Shown here piece by piece: positions 34,717 through 43,601 of a stretch of 64,000 nucleotides of DNA; within the stretch, counting starts at the first letter, position 1; every line of letters starts with the position of its first letter. The position numbers and the translations under genes were made by a program. The DNA is from Pseudomonas sp. SID14000. Lineage in GTDB: Bacteria > Pseudomonadota > Gammaproteobacteria > Pseudomonadales > Pseudomonadaceae. Location: assembly GCF_002165135.1 (NCBI RefSeq), contig NZ_NFZQ01000005.1:248001-312000 (forward strand), given 5' to 3'. Under the pieces are notes generated by a model. The model was not told the DNA's origin. It made no database searches and was given only the letters and a program-made list of their open reading frames with translations.

Positions 34717-36306
34717 ATGAGTGCAGTGATCGACGACCACGCCCAAGGCCATGAGCATGCGCATGGCCCGGCCAAGGGCCTGATGCGCTGGGTGCTGACC
34801 ACCAACCACAAGGACATCGGCACGATGTACCTGTGGTTCAGCTTCATCATGTTCCTGCTCGGCGGCTCGTTCGCCATGGTGATCCGCGCCGAGCTGTTCC
34901 AGCCCGGCCTGCAGATCGTCCAGCCGGAGTTCTTCAACCAGATGACCACCATGCACGGCCTGATCATGGTGTTCGGCGCGGTGATGCCGGCCTTCGTTGG
35001 CCTGGCCAACTGGATGATCCCGCTGATGATCGGCGCGCCCGACATGGCCCTGCCGCGCATGAACAACTTCAGCTTCTGGCTGCTGCCGGCGGCTTTCCTG
35101 CTGCTGGTCTCGACCCTGTTCAGCCCGGGCGGCGGGCCCAACTTCGGCTGGACCTTCTACGCCCCGCTATCCACCACCTACGCGCCCGCCAGCGTCACCT
35201 TCTTCATCTTTGCCATTCACCTGATGGGTATCAGTTCGATCATGGGGGCGATCAACGTGATCGCAACCATACTCAACCTGCGCGCCCCGGGCATGACGCT
35301 GATGAAGATGCCGCTGTTCGTCTGGACCTGGCTGATTACTGCGTTCCTGCTGATTGCGGTAATGCCGGTGCTGGCCGGTGTGGTGACCATGATGCTGATG
35401 GACATCCACTTCGGCACCAGCTTCTTCAGTGCCGCCGGCGGTGGTGACCCGGTGCTGTTCCAGCACGTGTTCTGGTTCTTCGGCCATCCCGAGGTGTACA
35501 TCATGATCCTGCCGGCCTTCGGCGCGGTCAGCTCGATCATCCCTGCGTTCTCGCGCAAGCCGCTGTTCGGCTACACCTCAATGGTGTACGCCACCGGCGC
35601 CATCGCCTTCCTTTCGTTCATCGTCTGGGCCCACCACATGTTCGTGGTCGGTATCCCGGTGGTCGGCGAGCTGTTCTTCATGTACGCCACCATGCTGATC
35701 GCCGTGCCTACCGGGGTGAAGGTGTTCAACTGGGTCAGCACCATGTGGGAAGGTTCGCTGACCTTCGAGACGCCGATGCTGTTCGCCATCGCTTTCGTCA
35801 TCCTGTTCACCATCGGCGGTTTTAGCGGGCTAATGCTGGCGATCGCCCCGGCGGACTTCCAGTACCACGATACCTACTTCGTGGTGGCGCACTTCCACTA
35901 TGTGCTGGTGCCCGGGGCGATCTTCGGCATCTTCGCCTCGGCCTATTACTGGCTACCGAAATGGACTGGCCACATGTACGACGAAACCCTTGGCAAGCTG
36001 CACTTCTGGCTATCGTTCGTCGGCATGAACATGGCCTTCTTCCCCATGCACTTCGTGGGGCTGGCCGGCATGCCACGGCGGATCCCCGACTACAACCTGC
36101 AGTTCGCCGACTTCAACATGGTGTCGTCGATCGGCGCGTTCATGTTCGGTGCCACGCAGATCTTCTTCCTGTTCATTGTCATCAAGTGCATCCGTGGCGG
36201 CGTGCCGGCACCGGCCAAGCCTTGGGATGGCGCCGAGGGCCTGGAGTGGTCGATCCCTTCGCCTGCGCCTTATCACACTTTCCAGACACCACCGGAAGTG
36301 AAATAG
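34717..36306 (+). CDS. coxA: Cytochrome c oxidase subunit I
   Basis: Catalytic subunit carrying heme a, heme a3 and CuB, 529 residues from ATG 34717 (MSAVIDDHAQGHEHAHG), with AGGAGACAGG upstream. The CuB site is WFFGHPEVYIMILP, including the His-Tyr cross-link pair, with HHMFVVG; heme ligands are in FVVAHFHYVL and MTTMHGLIM. The His-rich N-terminus is unusual but short. Twelve helices are expected. Spacing from coxB is 43 bp. Confidence 0.97.
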   Translation: MSAVIDDHAQGHEHAHGPAKGLMRWVLTTNHKDIGTMYLWFSFIMFLLGGSFAMVIRAELFQPGLQIVQPEFFNQMTTMHGLIMVFGAVMPAFVGLANWMIPLMIGAPDMALPRMNNFSFWLLPAAFLLLVSTLFSPGGGPNFGWTFYAPLSTTYAPASVTFFIFAIHLMGISSIMGAINVIATILNLRAPGMTLMKMPLFVWTWLITAFLLIAVMPVLAGVVTMMLMDIHFGTSFFSAAGGGDPVLFQHVFWFFGHPEVYIMILPAFGAVSSIIPAFSRKPLFGYTSMVYATGAIAFLSFIVWAHHMFVVGIPVVGELFFMYATMLIAVPTGVKVFNWVSTMWEGSLTFETPMLFAIAFVILFTIGGFSGLMLAIAPADFQYHDTYFVVAHFHYVLVPGAIFGIFASAYYWLPKWTGHMYDETLGKLHFWLSFVGMNMAFFPMHFVGLAGMPRRIPDYNLQFADFNMVSSIGAFMFGATQIFFLFIVIKCIRGGVPAPAKPWDGAEGLEWSIPSPAPYHTFQTPPEVK

Positions 36307-36316
36307 GAACCGTGCC

Positions 36317-36883
36317 ATGAACGGCCTTTCGCTAAAACGCCTGGTGTTGCGCCTGCTGATGCTGACGGTGGTGATGTTCGCCTTCGGCTTTGCCCTGGTG
36401 CCTATCTACGACGTGATGTGCAAGGCTTTCGGCATCAACGGCAAGACTGGCGGGCAGTACGCAGGCAGCCAGGTCAGCGACCCGACGCGTTCGGTGCGGG
36501 TGCAGTTCATGTCGACCAATGCCAGCGACATGGTCTGGGATTTCTACTCCACCGCCGACCAGCTGGAGGTCAACCCAGGGGCGGTGAACCAGATGATCTT
36601 CATCGCCCACAACCCGACCGACCGGCCGATGAGTGCGCAAGCCATCCCCAGCATCACTCCGGCCGAGGCGGCAGCATACTTCCACAAGACCGAGTGCTTC
36701 TGCTTCACCCAGCAGGTGCTGCAGCCCGGCGAACGCATCGAGATGCCGGTGCGCTTCATCGTCGACCGCGACCTGCCGGCCAGCGTCAAGCACCTGACAC
36801 TGGCCTATACCTTGTTCGACATCACCGCTCGCCACCCGCCGGTCGCGCATGTCGCGGCTCAGGGCGTCCAAGGCGCCCGTTAA
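36317..36883 (+). CDS. ctaG: Cytochrome c oxidase assembly protein CtaG/Cox11
   Basis: Copper chaperone that delivers Cu to the CuB site, 188 residues. One N-terminal helix (LVLRLLMLTVVMFAFGFALVPIYDV) is followed by a periplasmic domain with the copper-binding CFCF (ECFCFTQQVL) motif. It begins 10 bp after coxA and ends 16 bp before coxC. Its presence inside the oxidase operon is normal. Confidence 0.95.
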   Translation: MNGLSLKRLVLRLLMLTVVMFAFGFALVPIYDVMCKAFGINGKTGGQYAGSQVSDPTRSVRVQFMSTNASDMVWDFYSTADQLEVNPGAVNQMIFIAHNPTDRPMSAQAIPSITPAEAAAYFHKTECFCFTQQVLQPGERIEMPVRFIVDRDLPASVKHLTLAYTLFDITARHPPVAHVAAQGVQGAR

Positions 36884-36899
36884 GGGAAGGAGAACAGCA

Positions 36900-37787
36900 A
36901 TGGCAAGTCATGAGCACTACTACGTTCCGGCGCAGAGCAAGTGGCCGATCATCGCCACCATCGGCATGTTCATCACGGTGTTCGGCCTAGGCACCTGGTT
37001 CAACGACATGAAGGCTGGCCACCCTGAGTCGCACGGGCCGCTGATCTTCTTCATCGGCGCGTTGTTCCTGGCCTACATGCTGTTCGGCTGGTTTGGTTCG
37101 GTGGTGCGGGAGAGCCGCGCGGGACTGTACAGCCCGCAACTGGACCGCTCGTTCCGCTGGGGCATGAGCTGGTTCATCTTCTCCGAGGTGATGTTCTTCC
37201 TGGCCTTCTTCGGTGCGCTGTTCTACGTGCGTGTGCTGGCCGGGCCGTGGCTGGGCGGTGAAGGGGCCAAGGGTGTTGCGCACATGTTGTGGCCGACCTT
37301 CGAGTTCACCTGGCCGCTGCTGCACACGCCCGACCCGAAACTGTTCCCGCCGCCCAAGGAAGTGATCGACCCGTGGCACCTGCCGCTGATCAACACCATC
37401 TTGCTGGTCAGCTCCAGCGTGACCATTACCATCGCCCACCATGCCCTGCGCCGTGACCACCGTGGCCCGCTGAAATTCTGGATGGCGCTGACCATCATCC
37501 TGGGCGCCAGCTTCATCGCGTTGCAGGCCTACGAGTACCACGAGGCCTATACCAAGCTGGGGCTGACGCTGGGGTCGGGGATCTATGGCGCGACGTTCTT
37601 CATGCTCACCGGCTTCCACGGCGCCCACGTGACCTTGGGCACCATCATCCTGATCGTGATGTTCGTGCGCATCTTGCGTGGGCACTTCAACCCGGAGAAA
37701 CACTTTGGTTTCGAGGCGGCCAGTTGGTACTGGCACTTCGTCGATGTGGTGTGGGTGGGTTTGTTCATCTTTGTCTATGTGCTGTGA
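36900..37787 (+). CDS. coxC: Cytochrome c oxidase subunit III
   Basis: Membrane subunit of the caa3 oxidase, 295 residues from ATG 36900 (MASHEHYYVPAQSKWP), with GGGAAGGAG upstream. Seven membrane helices are expected; FHGAHVTLGTIILIVMF and the C-terminal WYWHFVDVVWVGLFIFVYVL are highly conserved subunit III blocks. A subunit-III-specific insertion rich in Pro (HTPDPKLFPPPKEV) is seen in pseudomonads. It ends the structural gene part; the next gene is on the opposite strand. Confidence 0.96.
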   Translation: MASHEHYYVPAQSKWPIIATIGMFITVFGLGTWFNDMKAGHPESHGPLIFFIGALFLAYMLFGWFGSVVRESRAGLYSPQLDRSFRWGMSWFIFSEVMFFLAFFGALFYVRVLAGPWLGGEGAKGVAHMLWPTFEFTWPLLHTPDPKLFPPPKEVIDPWHLPLINTILLVSSSVTITIAHHALRRDHRGPLKFWMALTIILGASFIALQAYEYHEAYTKLGLTLGSGIYGATFFMLTGFHGAHVTLGTIILIVMFVRILRGHFNPEKHFGFEAASWYWHFVDVVWVGLFIFVYVL

Positions 37788-37823
37788 CAAAAGAATCCGC
37801 TCTCACAGGGGTAGGTGAGAACT

Positions 37824-38027
37824 TCAGAAGGGAGCGTGCGAGACCAGCTGACCGCTGATGAAGCCCCATGCCACCAGGCCTATGGTGAGGGCCGCCAGGG
37901 TCACCCGCACGGTCAGCGCTTTCAGCAAACGGGTCGAGTTTTCATCGTCCTTGACCAGAAACACCAGGCCACTGAACAGGCTGGCAATCGTGGCCAACAG
38001 CATCAGGACAATCGCGGCCTTGAGCAT
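37824..38027 (-). CDS. DUF2909 twin-transmembrane protein
   Basis: Small membrane protein of 67 residues from ATG 38027 (MLKAAIVLMLLATIASLFSG). Two hydrophobic helices flank a charged loop (VFLVKDDENSTRLLKALTVR). The family is always linked to cytochrome oxidase clusters in gammaproteobacteria, which suggests an assembly or stability role. It is antisense to the rest of the cox cluster, convergent with coxC and divergent from surf1. A perfect DnaA box lies upstream (38054-38062). Confidence 0.85.
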   Translation of the reverse strand: MLKAAIVLMLLATIASLFSGLVFLVKDDENSTRLLKALTVRVTLAALTIGLVAWGFISGQLVSHAPF

Positions 38028-38090
38028 GGCGATACTCCGGGGGGATGCGGTGATGTGGATAAGTATAGCGATCAGCCCGACGAGGCTCCG

Positions 38091-38828
38091 ATGAGGCCGT
38101 TTCGTCCGGGCTGGGTACCAACCTTGGTGGTGCTTGCGCTGCTGCCGGGGCTGATCGCGCTTGGCTGCTGGCAACTCGGCCGTGCCGAGGAAAAGCGCGT
38201 GCTGCTGGCCGCCTATGCCGAGCGGCGGGTCGAAGCGCCAGTGGCCACGGCCCAGCTGACAGCGAGCCAGGACAATGCCTTCCGCCGCGTGCACCTCTAT
38301 GGCCGCTTCGACGACGAGCACAGCCTGCTGCTGGACAACCGCATGCGCGACGGCCAGGCCGGCGTCGAGCTGCTGCAACCTTTCCATGACCAGGCTAGCG
38401 GCTTGTGGTTGCTGGTCAACCGCGGCTGGCTGCCCTGGCCGGACCGCCGCGTGCCGGTGCATTTCGATACCCCTGCCCAGGCGTTGGCGCTGGACGCTTC
38501 GGTATATGTCGCGCCTGGCAGCACGTTCCAGCTGCATCCCGACCCTGCAGGCGGCCAGTGGCCACACCTGCTGACCGCCGTGGATGCCATGCAGCTATGG
38601 CAACAGCTCGATCGCGAAGGCTTCGCCCATGAGTTGCGCCTGGAGCCCGGCCCGGCGACCTATCGCCTTGACTGGCCGGTCGTTGCCATGAGCCCGGAAA
38701 AACACCTGGGCTACGCCGTGCAGTGGTTTGCCCTGGCAACCGCTTTGGTACTGCTCTACCTCTACTTCGGCTGGCACCACAACAAGGAGAAAAGCCATGG
38801 CCACCGCCACTCCACTGGAAGTGCCTGA
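38091..38828 (+). CDS. SURF1-family oxidase assembly protein
   Basis: Inner-membrane protein of 245 residues that helps insert heme a into subunit I. The start MRPFRPGWVPTLVVLALLPGLIALGCWQLGRAEEK carries the N-terminal helix and the conserved LGxWQxxRxxxK pattern of Surf1 proteins; the C-terminus has a second helix (HLGYAVQWFALATALVLLYLYF). The periplasmic segment includes VNRGWLPWPDRR. It overlaps the next gene by 32 bp. Confidence 0.92.
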   Translation: MRPFRPGWVPTLVVLALLPGLIALGCWQLGRAEEKRVLLAAYAERRVEAPVATAQLTASQDNAFRRVHLYGRFDDEHSLLLDNRMRDGQAGVELLQPFHDQASGLWLLVNRGWLPWPDRRVPVHFDTPAQALALDASVYVAPGSTFQLHPDPAGGQWPHLLTAVDAMQLWQQLDREGFAHELRLEPGPATYRLDWPVVAMSPEKHLGYAVQWFALATALVLLYLYFGWHHNKEKSHGHRHSTGSA

Positions 38829-39378
38829 ACGTAGCAAACCCAGAGCCCGCGGGCGTTTGCAGCTGCTGCTGATACTGCTGGTGGTGCTCGGGCCGATGAT
38901 TCTGGCCACCAGCATGTACAAGCTCAAGTTCTGGGTGCCGGAGGGCCGCAGTTACCACGGCGCCATGATCGGCAACGGTGAAAGCCTTTCCGATCTCGGC
39001 GTGGCGGGCCAGGACGAGCGCTGGCAACTGCTTGTGAGCGCACCCGAGGCCTGTGCCGATGATTGCCAGCGGCTGGTGTACCTGGCCCGGCAGATCCAGG
39101 TCGGCCTGGGCCGCGATGCCAGCCGTGCCAGCCATGCGCTGGCGACCGCCCATCCAGTAAGTGCCGACTACCAGGCGTTGCTCGGCCGCGAATACCCACA
39201 GTTGCAGCGTTACCCGCTGGATGCGCAACGCTACCTGCAAAAGGTCGGCGAGGCCGGCCCGCAGTTGTGGATCGTCGACCCGCACGGCAACCTGGTGCTG
39301 CGCTACGACGCCAAGGTCAATGGCAAGCATGTGCTGGACGACCTGCGCCACCTGCTCAAGCTGTCCAACATCGGCTAG
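38797..39378 (+). CDS. Membrane-anchored thioredoxin-like protein of the cox cluster
   Basis: Protein of 193 residues from ATG 38797 (MATATPLEVPERSKPRARG), overlapping the Surf1 gene by 32 bp. A single N-terminal helix (LQLLLILLVVLGPMILATSMY) anchors a periplasmic domain with WQLLVSAPEACADDCQRLVYLARQIQ and PQLWIVDPHGNLVLRYDA, a thioredoxin/SCO-like fold. The CxxxC spacing (ACADDC) resembles SCO copper sites but lacks the downstream His seen in SCO. Its position between Surf1 and heme A synthase is conserved in Pseudomonas (PA0111-type). Confidence 0.8.
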   Translation: MATATPLEVPERSKPRARGRLQLLLILLVVLGPMILATSMYKLKFWVPEGRSYHGAMIGNGESLSDLGVAGQDERWQLLVSAPEACADDCQRLVYLARQIQVGLGRDASRASHALATAHPVSADYQALLGREYPQLQRYPLDAQRYLQKVGEAGPQLWIVDPHGNLVLRYDAKVNGKHVLDDLRHLLKLSNIG

Positions 39379-39387
39379 GAGCCTGCC

Positions 39388-40467
39388 ATGGCCAGACCCG
39401 GATTCCGCCTTGCTGTGTTCGCCACCCTGCTGGCACTGCTGGTCGTCCTGCTCGGTGCCTATACCCGTCTGACTCACGCCGGCCTCGGCTGCCCGGACTG
39501 GCCGGGTTGCTACGGCTTCATCAGCGTGCCCAAGAGCGAAGCGCAGCTGGCCCATGCCGAGCTGCATTTCCCCGAGCACCCGGTGGAAGCCGCCAAAGGC
39601 TGGGCCGAGATGGTCCATCGTTACTTCGCCGGCACCCTGGCGATGGTGATCGCCCTGCTCGCCTTGCAGGCGCTGCGCCGGCATGCCCGCGATGGCCAGC
39701 CTTACCGTCTGCCCTTGCTGTTGCTGGGCGTGGTGCTCGCCCAGGCAGCCTTCGGCATGTGGACAGTCACCCTCAAGCTGTGGCCGCAGGTGGTCACTGC
39801 GCATCTACTCGGTGGCTTCACTACCCTGAGCTTGTTGTTCCTGTTGTCCCTGCGTCTGTCCCGGGCGTTTGCGCCCTTGCCAAAACTGCCATTGAGCTTG
39901 CGCCGGATCGCCGCGCTGGCCTTGCTGGTGGTGATCGGCCAGATCGCCCTGGGAGGCTGGGTCAGTGCCAACTACGCGGCCGTCGCCTGTATCGACCTGC
40001 CCACCTGCCATGGCCAGTGGTGGCCGGCGGCGGACTTCAGCAACGGTTTCCACCTGACCCAGCACGTGGGGCCCAACTATCTGGGCGGGCAGCTGGACAG
40101 TGACGCGCGCACGGCCATCCACATCAGCCACCGCCTGGGCGCATTGCTGGTGACCTGCGTACTGCTGATGCTCAGCTGGAAGCTGCGCCGCTGCGGCCTA
40201 CCTGGCTTGGCACGGTTGGTGCTGCTGGCCCTGGTGGTGCAAGTCGGCCTGGGTATCAGCAATGTGCTGCTGCACCTGCCGCTGGCTGTGGCCGTGGCGC
40301 ATAACGCTGGTGGGGCGCTGTTGCTGCTGAGCATGGTGCTGGTGAACTATCGCATCCGTGTGGTCGACAAGGTTCGTGTGGCTGTCGGCCATGGCTGGCG
40401 CCTGCGGCCTGTCGCTGGCGTAAGCATCTCCCACCACATGAGGAATGATTCGTGGCGACGCTTCTGA
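39388..40467 (+). CDS. ctaA: Heme A synthase
   Basis: Oxidises the C8 methyl of heme O to a formyl group, 359 residues with eight helices. Conserved histidines are seen in MVHRYFAG, TAHLLGG, HISHRLGA and VAHNAGGALL. Both external cysteine pairs are present (HAGLGCPDWPGCYG and VACIDLPTCHGQW). The C-terminus overlaps cyoE by 16 bp. With cyoE it supplies heme A for the caa3 oxidase. Confidence 0.95.
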   Translation: MARPGFRLAVFATLLALLVVLLGAYTRLTHAGLGCPDWPGCYGFISVPKSEAQLAHAELHFPEHPVEAAKGWAEMVHRYFAGTLAMVIALLALQALRRHARDGQPYRLPLLLLGVVLAQAAFGMWTVTLKLWPQVVTAHLLGGFTTLSLLFLLSLRLSRAFAPLPKLPLSLRRIAALALLVVIGQIALGGWVSANYAAVACIDLPTCHGQWWPAADFSNGFHLTQHVGPNYLGGQLDSDARTAIHISHRLGALLVTCVLLMLSWKLRRCGLPGLARLVLLALVVQVGLGISNVLLHLPLAVAVAHNAGGALLLLSMVLVNYRIRVVDKVRVAVGHGWRLRPVAGVSISHHMRNDSWRRF

Positions 40468-41345
40468 GCGCACGGCGGGCCAGATGGCGTGATTACCTGG
40501 AGCTGACCAAGCCCAAGGTAGTGGTGCTGATGCTGATTACCTCGCTGGCGGGCATGTTCCTTGCCACCCGTGCGGGTGTCAGCTGGAGCGTGCTGCTGTT
40601 CGGCAACCTGGGCATTGGCTTGTGCGCAGGCGGCGCGGCGGTGGTCAACCATGTGGTGGACCGACGCATCGACGCACTGATGGCGCGTACCCGCAAGCGG
40701 CCCCTGGCCCAGGGCCGGGTCGAGCCGCTGCCGGCACTGCTGTTCGCCCTGGCGCTGGCGCTGCTGGGCATGGCCCTGCTGCTGGTGTTTACCAACGCCC
40801 TCACCGCCTGGCTGACACTGGTTTCCCTGCTCGGCTATGCGGTGATCTACACCGGCTTTCTCAAGCGTGCCACGCCGCAGAACATCGTCATCGGTGGCCT
40901 GGCTGGCGCGGCCCCGCCGTTGCTGGGCTGGGTGGCGGCCAGCGGCCATGTCAGCGCCGAGCCTCTGCTGCTGGTGCTGATCATCTTCGCCTGGACCCCA
41001 CCCCACTTCTGGGCCTTGGCCATCCACCGCAAGGAGGAATACGCCAAGGCCGATATCCCGATGCTGCCGGTGACCCACGGCGAGCGCTACACCAAGCTAC
41101 ATATCCTGCTGTACACCTTGGTATTGCTGGCGGTAAGCCTGCTGCCCTACGCCATCCACATGAGCGGCCCGCTGTACCTGGCCAGCGCCCTGGTGCTGGG
41201 CCTGCGCTTCCTGCAATGGGCCTGGGTGTTGTACCGTGGCAGCCGGCCGCACGCGGCGATCGGCACCTTCAAGTACTCTGTCGGCTACCTGTTCGCGCTG
41301 TTCATCGCATTGCTCCTCGACCACTACCTGTTGCTGAACCTATGA
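40452..41345 (+). CDS. cyoE: Protoheme IX farnesyltransferase (heme O synthase)
   Basis: Adds a farnesyl group to heme B, producing heme O, 297 residues from GTG 40452 (ATLLSARRARWRDYLELTKPK), with AGGA upstream. The prenyltransferase Asp motifs are NHVVDRRIDALMARTRKRP and FLKRATPQN; the second site is HFWALAIHRKEEYAKADIPMLP. It overlaps ctaA at the 5' end and the SCO gene at the 3' end (ATGA), so this stretch is one tight operon. Also called ctaB. Confidence 0.95.
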   Translation: MATLLSARRARWRDYLELTKPKVVVLMLITSLAGMFLATRAGVSWSVLLFGNLGIGLCAGGAAVVNHVVDRRIDALMARTRKRPLAQGRVEPLPALLFALALALLGMALLLVFTNALTAWLTLVSLLGYAVIYTGFLKRATPQNIVIGGLAGAAPPLLGWVAASGHVSAEPLLLVLIIFAWTPPHFWALAIHRKEEYAKADIPMLPVTHGERYTKLHILLYTLVLLAVSLLPYAIHMSGPLYLASALVLGLRFLQWAWVLYRGSRPHAAIGTFKYSVGYLFALFIALLLDHYLLLNL

Positions 41346-41974
41346 CCCGAACCCAGAAAACCGTCTTCATCCTTGTTGCCCTGGTCGCGTTGATCCTGGG
41401 CCTGACCGTCAACAAGGTGCTCAATGGCCGCGACCAGCCGAACCCCACCGAGCTGATCGATGCCGGCATCATCCTGCTGCCGCAGAGCCGTACCGTGGCC
41501 GACGTGACCATGACCAACCAGGACGGCCAGCCGGTGCAACTGGATGACCTGAAGGGCAAATGGTCGTTGCTGTTCTTCGGCTACACCTACTGCCCGGACA
41601 TTTGCCCGACCACCCTGGCCCAACTGCGCCAGGTGAAGAGCGAGCTGCCCAAGGAGGCCGTCGACCGGCTGCAGGTGGTGCTGGTGAGCGTAGACCCGAA
41701 CCGCGACACGCCGAATCAGCTGAAGCAGTACCTGGGTTATTTCGACAAGGATTTTGTCGGGGTGGCGGGGTCGATCGAGGATACCCAGAAGCTGGCCAAT
41801 GCCTTGAGCATCCCTTTTATTCCGGCCGATACCAGCAAGCCGGGGTATACCGTGGATCACAGCGGCAACCTGGCGGTTGTGGGGCCGGATGGGCGTCAGC
41901 GCGGGTTCATTCGGGCGCCGTTCAACAACCAGAAGCTGGTGGCGCAGTTGCCCGGGCTTGTGAAGCGGGATTGA
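41342..41974 (+). CDS. SCO1/SenC copper chaperone
   Basis: Thioredoxin-fold copper protein for CuA assembly, 210 residues. An N-terminal helix (TVFILVALVALILGLTVNKVL) anchors it in the inner membrane. The copper ligands are Cys84 and Cys88 in TYCPDICPT and His173 in YTVDHSG. It is the last gene of the oxidase cluster and ends at a REP pair shared with the convergent metQ gene. Confidence 0.93.
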   Translation: MTRTQKTVFILVALVALILGLTVNKVLNGRDQPNPTELIDAGIILLPQSRTVADVTMTNQDGQPVQLDDLKGKWSLLFFGYTYCPDICPTTLAQLRQVKSELPKEAVDRLQVVLVSVDPNRDTPNQLKQYLGYFDKDFVGVAGSIEDTQKLANALSIPFIPADTSKPGYTVDHSGNLAVVGPDGRQRGFIRAPFNNQKLVAQLPGLVKRD

Positions 41975-41988
41975 GTCAGCCCCAAAAG

Positions 41989-42072
41989 CTTCGCGGGTAA
42001 ACCCGCTCCCACAGGTGCAGCGTAGGCCGTGAGCCTTGCGCTATCCCTGTGGGAGCGGGTTTACCCGCGAAG
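41989..42072. repeat. Inverted REP pair
   Basis: REP copies at 41989-42015 and 42046-42072 lie between the convergent SCO gene and metQ. Confidence 0.9.
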
Positions 42073-42091
42073 AATCCAGCGCGATGTGGGC

Positions 42092-42862
42092 TTAGAACGC
42101 CGGAACCACAGCGCCTTTGTATTTCTCGTTGATGAACTGCTTCACCTCAGGCGAGTGCAGTGCAGCGGCCAGCTTTTTCATCGCGTCCGAGTCCTTGTTG
42201 TCCGGGCGGGCAACCAGGATGTTCACGTACGGCGAGTCGCTGCCTTCGATGGCCAGGGCGTCTTTCTCCGGGTTCAGCTTGGCTTCCAGCGCGTAGTTGG
42301 TGTTGATCAGGGCAGCATCGACCTGAGTCAGCACACGCGGGATGGTGGCTGCTTCCAGCTCACGGAACTTCAGGCTTTTCGGGTTCTCGGCAACATCCTT
42401 CACGGTAGACAGGATGTTCTTGTTGTCCTTGAGCTTGATCACACCGGCCTTGTCCAGCAATAGCAGGGCGCGGCCGCCGTTGGTGGCGTCGTTGGGGATG
42501 ACCACGGTGGCGCCGGAGGACAGTTCGTCCAGCTTCTTGATCTTGGCCGAGTACACACCCAGCGGTTCGATGTGCACGCCGGTAACGCTCACCAGCTTGG
42601 TGCCCTTGGCCTTGTTGAACTCATCCAGGTATGGCTGGTGCTGGAAGAAGTTGGCGTCCAGGCGCTTTTCGGCAACCTGCACGTTCGGCTGGATGTAGTC
42701 GGTGAATTCCTTGACCTTCAGCTCCACGCCCTCTTTCGCCAATGCAGGTTTGACGAAGTTGAGGATTTCGGCGTGCGGTACCGGGGTGGCGGCGACAGTC
42801 AGCGATTCGGCGTGGGCCGAGAAGGCCGCGACAGCGGCGACAACAGCAAGCAGCTTCTTCAT
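42092..42862 (-). CDS. metQ: D-methionine ABC transporter substrate-binding protein
   Basis: Periplasmic NlpA/MetQ-family methionine-binding protein, 256 residues. The signal peptide MKKLLAVVAAVAAFSAHAES has no lipobox Cys, so it is soluble rather than a lipoprotein. Family blocks include VGVELKVKEFTDYIQPN-type positions, DANFFQHQPYLDEFNK and SDSPYVNILVARPDNKDS. It is third in metN-metI-metQ. Two GC-rich hairpins sit between metI and metQ. I saw no SAM riboswitch upstream of metN. Confidence 0.94.
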   Translation of the reverse strand: MKKLLAVVAAVAAFSAHAESLTVAATPVPHAEILNFVKPALAKEGVELKVKEFTDYIQPNVQVAEKRLDANFFQHQPYLDEFNKAKGTKLVSVTGVHIEPLGVYSAKIKKLDELSSGATVVIPNDATNGGRALLLLDKAGVIKLKDNKNILSTVKDVAENPKSLKFRELEAATIPRVLTQVDAALINTNYALEAKLNPEKDALAIEGSDSPYVNILVARPDNKDSDAMKKLAAALHSPEVKQFINEKYKGAVVPAF

Positions 42863-42878
42863 TGATCACTCCTTGTGA

Positions 42879-42918
42879 GGGCCGCGACGGCCCCCGAACG
42901 GGTCGGCCGGGCCGACCC
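42879..42918 (-). other. Two strong hairpins between metI and metQ
   Basis: GGGTCGGCC/GGCCGACCC (42900-42918) and GGGCCG/CGGCCC (42879-42893) form consecutive stems in the intercistronic mRNA, just upstream of the metQ ribosome-binding site. They may stabilise the metQ part of the message so the binding protein is made in excess of MetNI; the effect is inferred. Confidence 0.6.
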
Positions 42919-42926
42919 CATTGGGG

Positions 42927-43601
42927 TTACTTACGGGAAAAATGCACGACCAGTTTGTCGCCCACGCTCTGCAGGACTTGAACCAGTACCAGCAACAGCA
43001 CAACAGTGACGACCATCACGTCGGTCTGGAAACGCTGGTAGCCGAAGCGGATGGCCAGGTCGCCCAGGCCACCGGCACCGACCACACCGGCCATGGCGGT
43101 GTAAGACACCAAGGTGATGGCGGTCACGGTAATGGCCGCGAAGATGCCCGGACGGGCCTCCGGCAGCAGTGCGCTGGTGATGATCTGGCGAGTGGTGGCG
43201 CCCATCGACTGGGTGGCTTCGATGATGCCACGGTCCACTTCACGCAGGGCGGTTTCCACCAGGCGCGCGAAGAACGGCGTGGCGCCCACCACCAGCGGCG
43301 GAATGGCACCGGCGACGCCCAGCGAAGTGCCGGTGATCAGGACGGTGATAGGGATCATCACGATCAGCAGGATGATAAACGGCAGTGAGCGCAGGATGTT
43401 GACCACCAGCGACAGCAGCGCATACACACCCTTCTGCTCGAACATCTGCTTCGGCCCGCAGAGGAACAGCAGCACGCCCAGCGGCAGGCCGAGCAGCACG
43501 GTGAAGAACAGTGAGCCGAACAGCATGATCATGGTATCGACGCTGGCCAGCCAGATTTCGGCCCAGTCGACGTTGGCGAAGAAATTCAGGGCGTCCATCA
43601 A
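42927..43601 (-). CDS. metI: D-methionine ABC transporter permease
   Basis: Inner-membrane permease of the MetNIQ importer, 224 residues with five predicted helices. The binding-protein-dependent transport motif is visible in [27 protein letters not shown] (the EAA loop contacting MetN). It overlaps metN by 4 bp. Confidence 0.95.
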   Translation of the reverse strand: MMDALNFFANVDWAEIWLASVDTMIMLFGSLFFTVLLGLPLGVLLFLCGPKQMFEQKGVYALLSLVVNILRSLPFIILLIVMIPITVLITGTSLGVAGAIPPLVVGATPFFARLVETALREVDRGIIEATQSMGATTRQIITSALLPEARPGIFAAITVTAITLVSYTAMAGVVGAGGLGDLAIRFGYQRFQTDVMVVTVVLLLVLVQVLQSVGDKLVVHFSRK

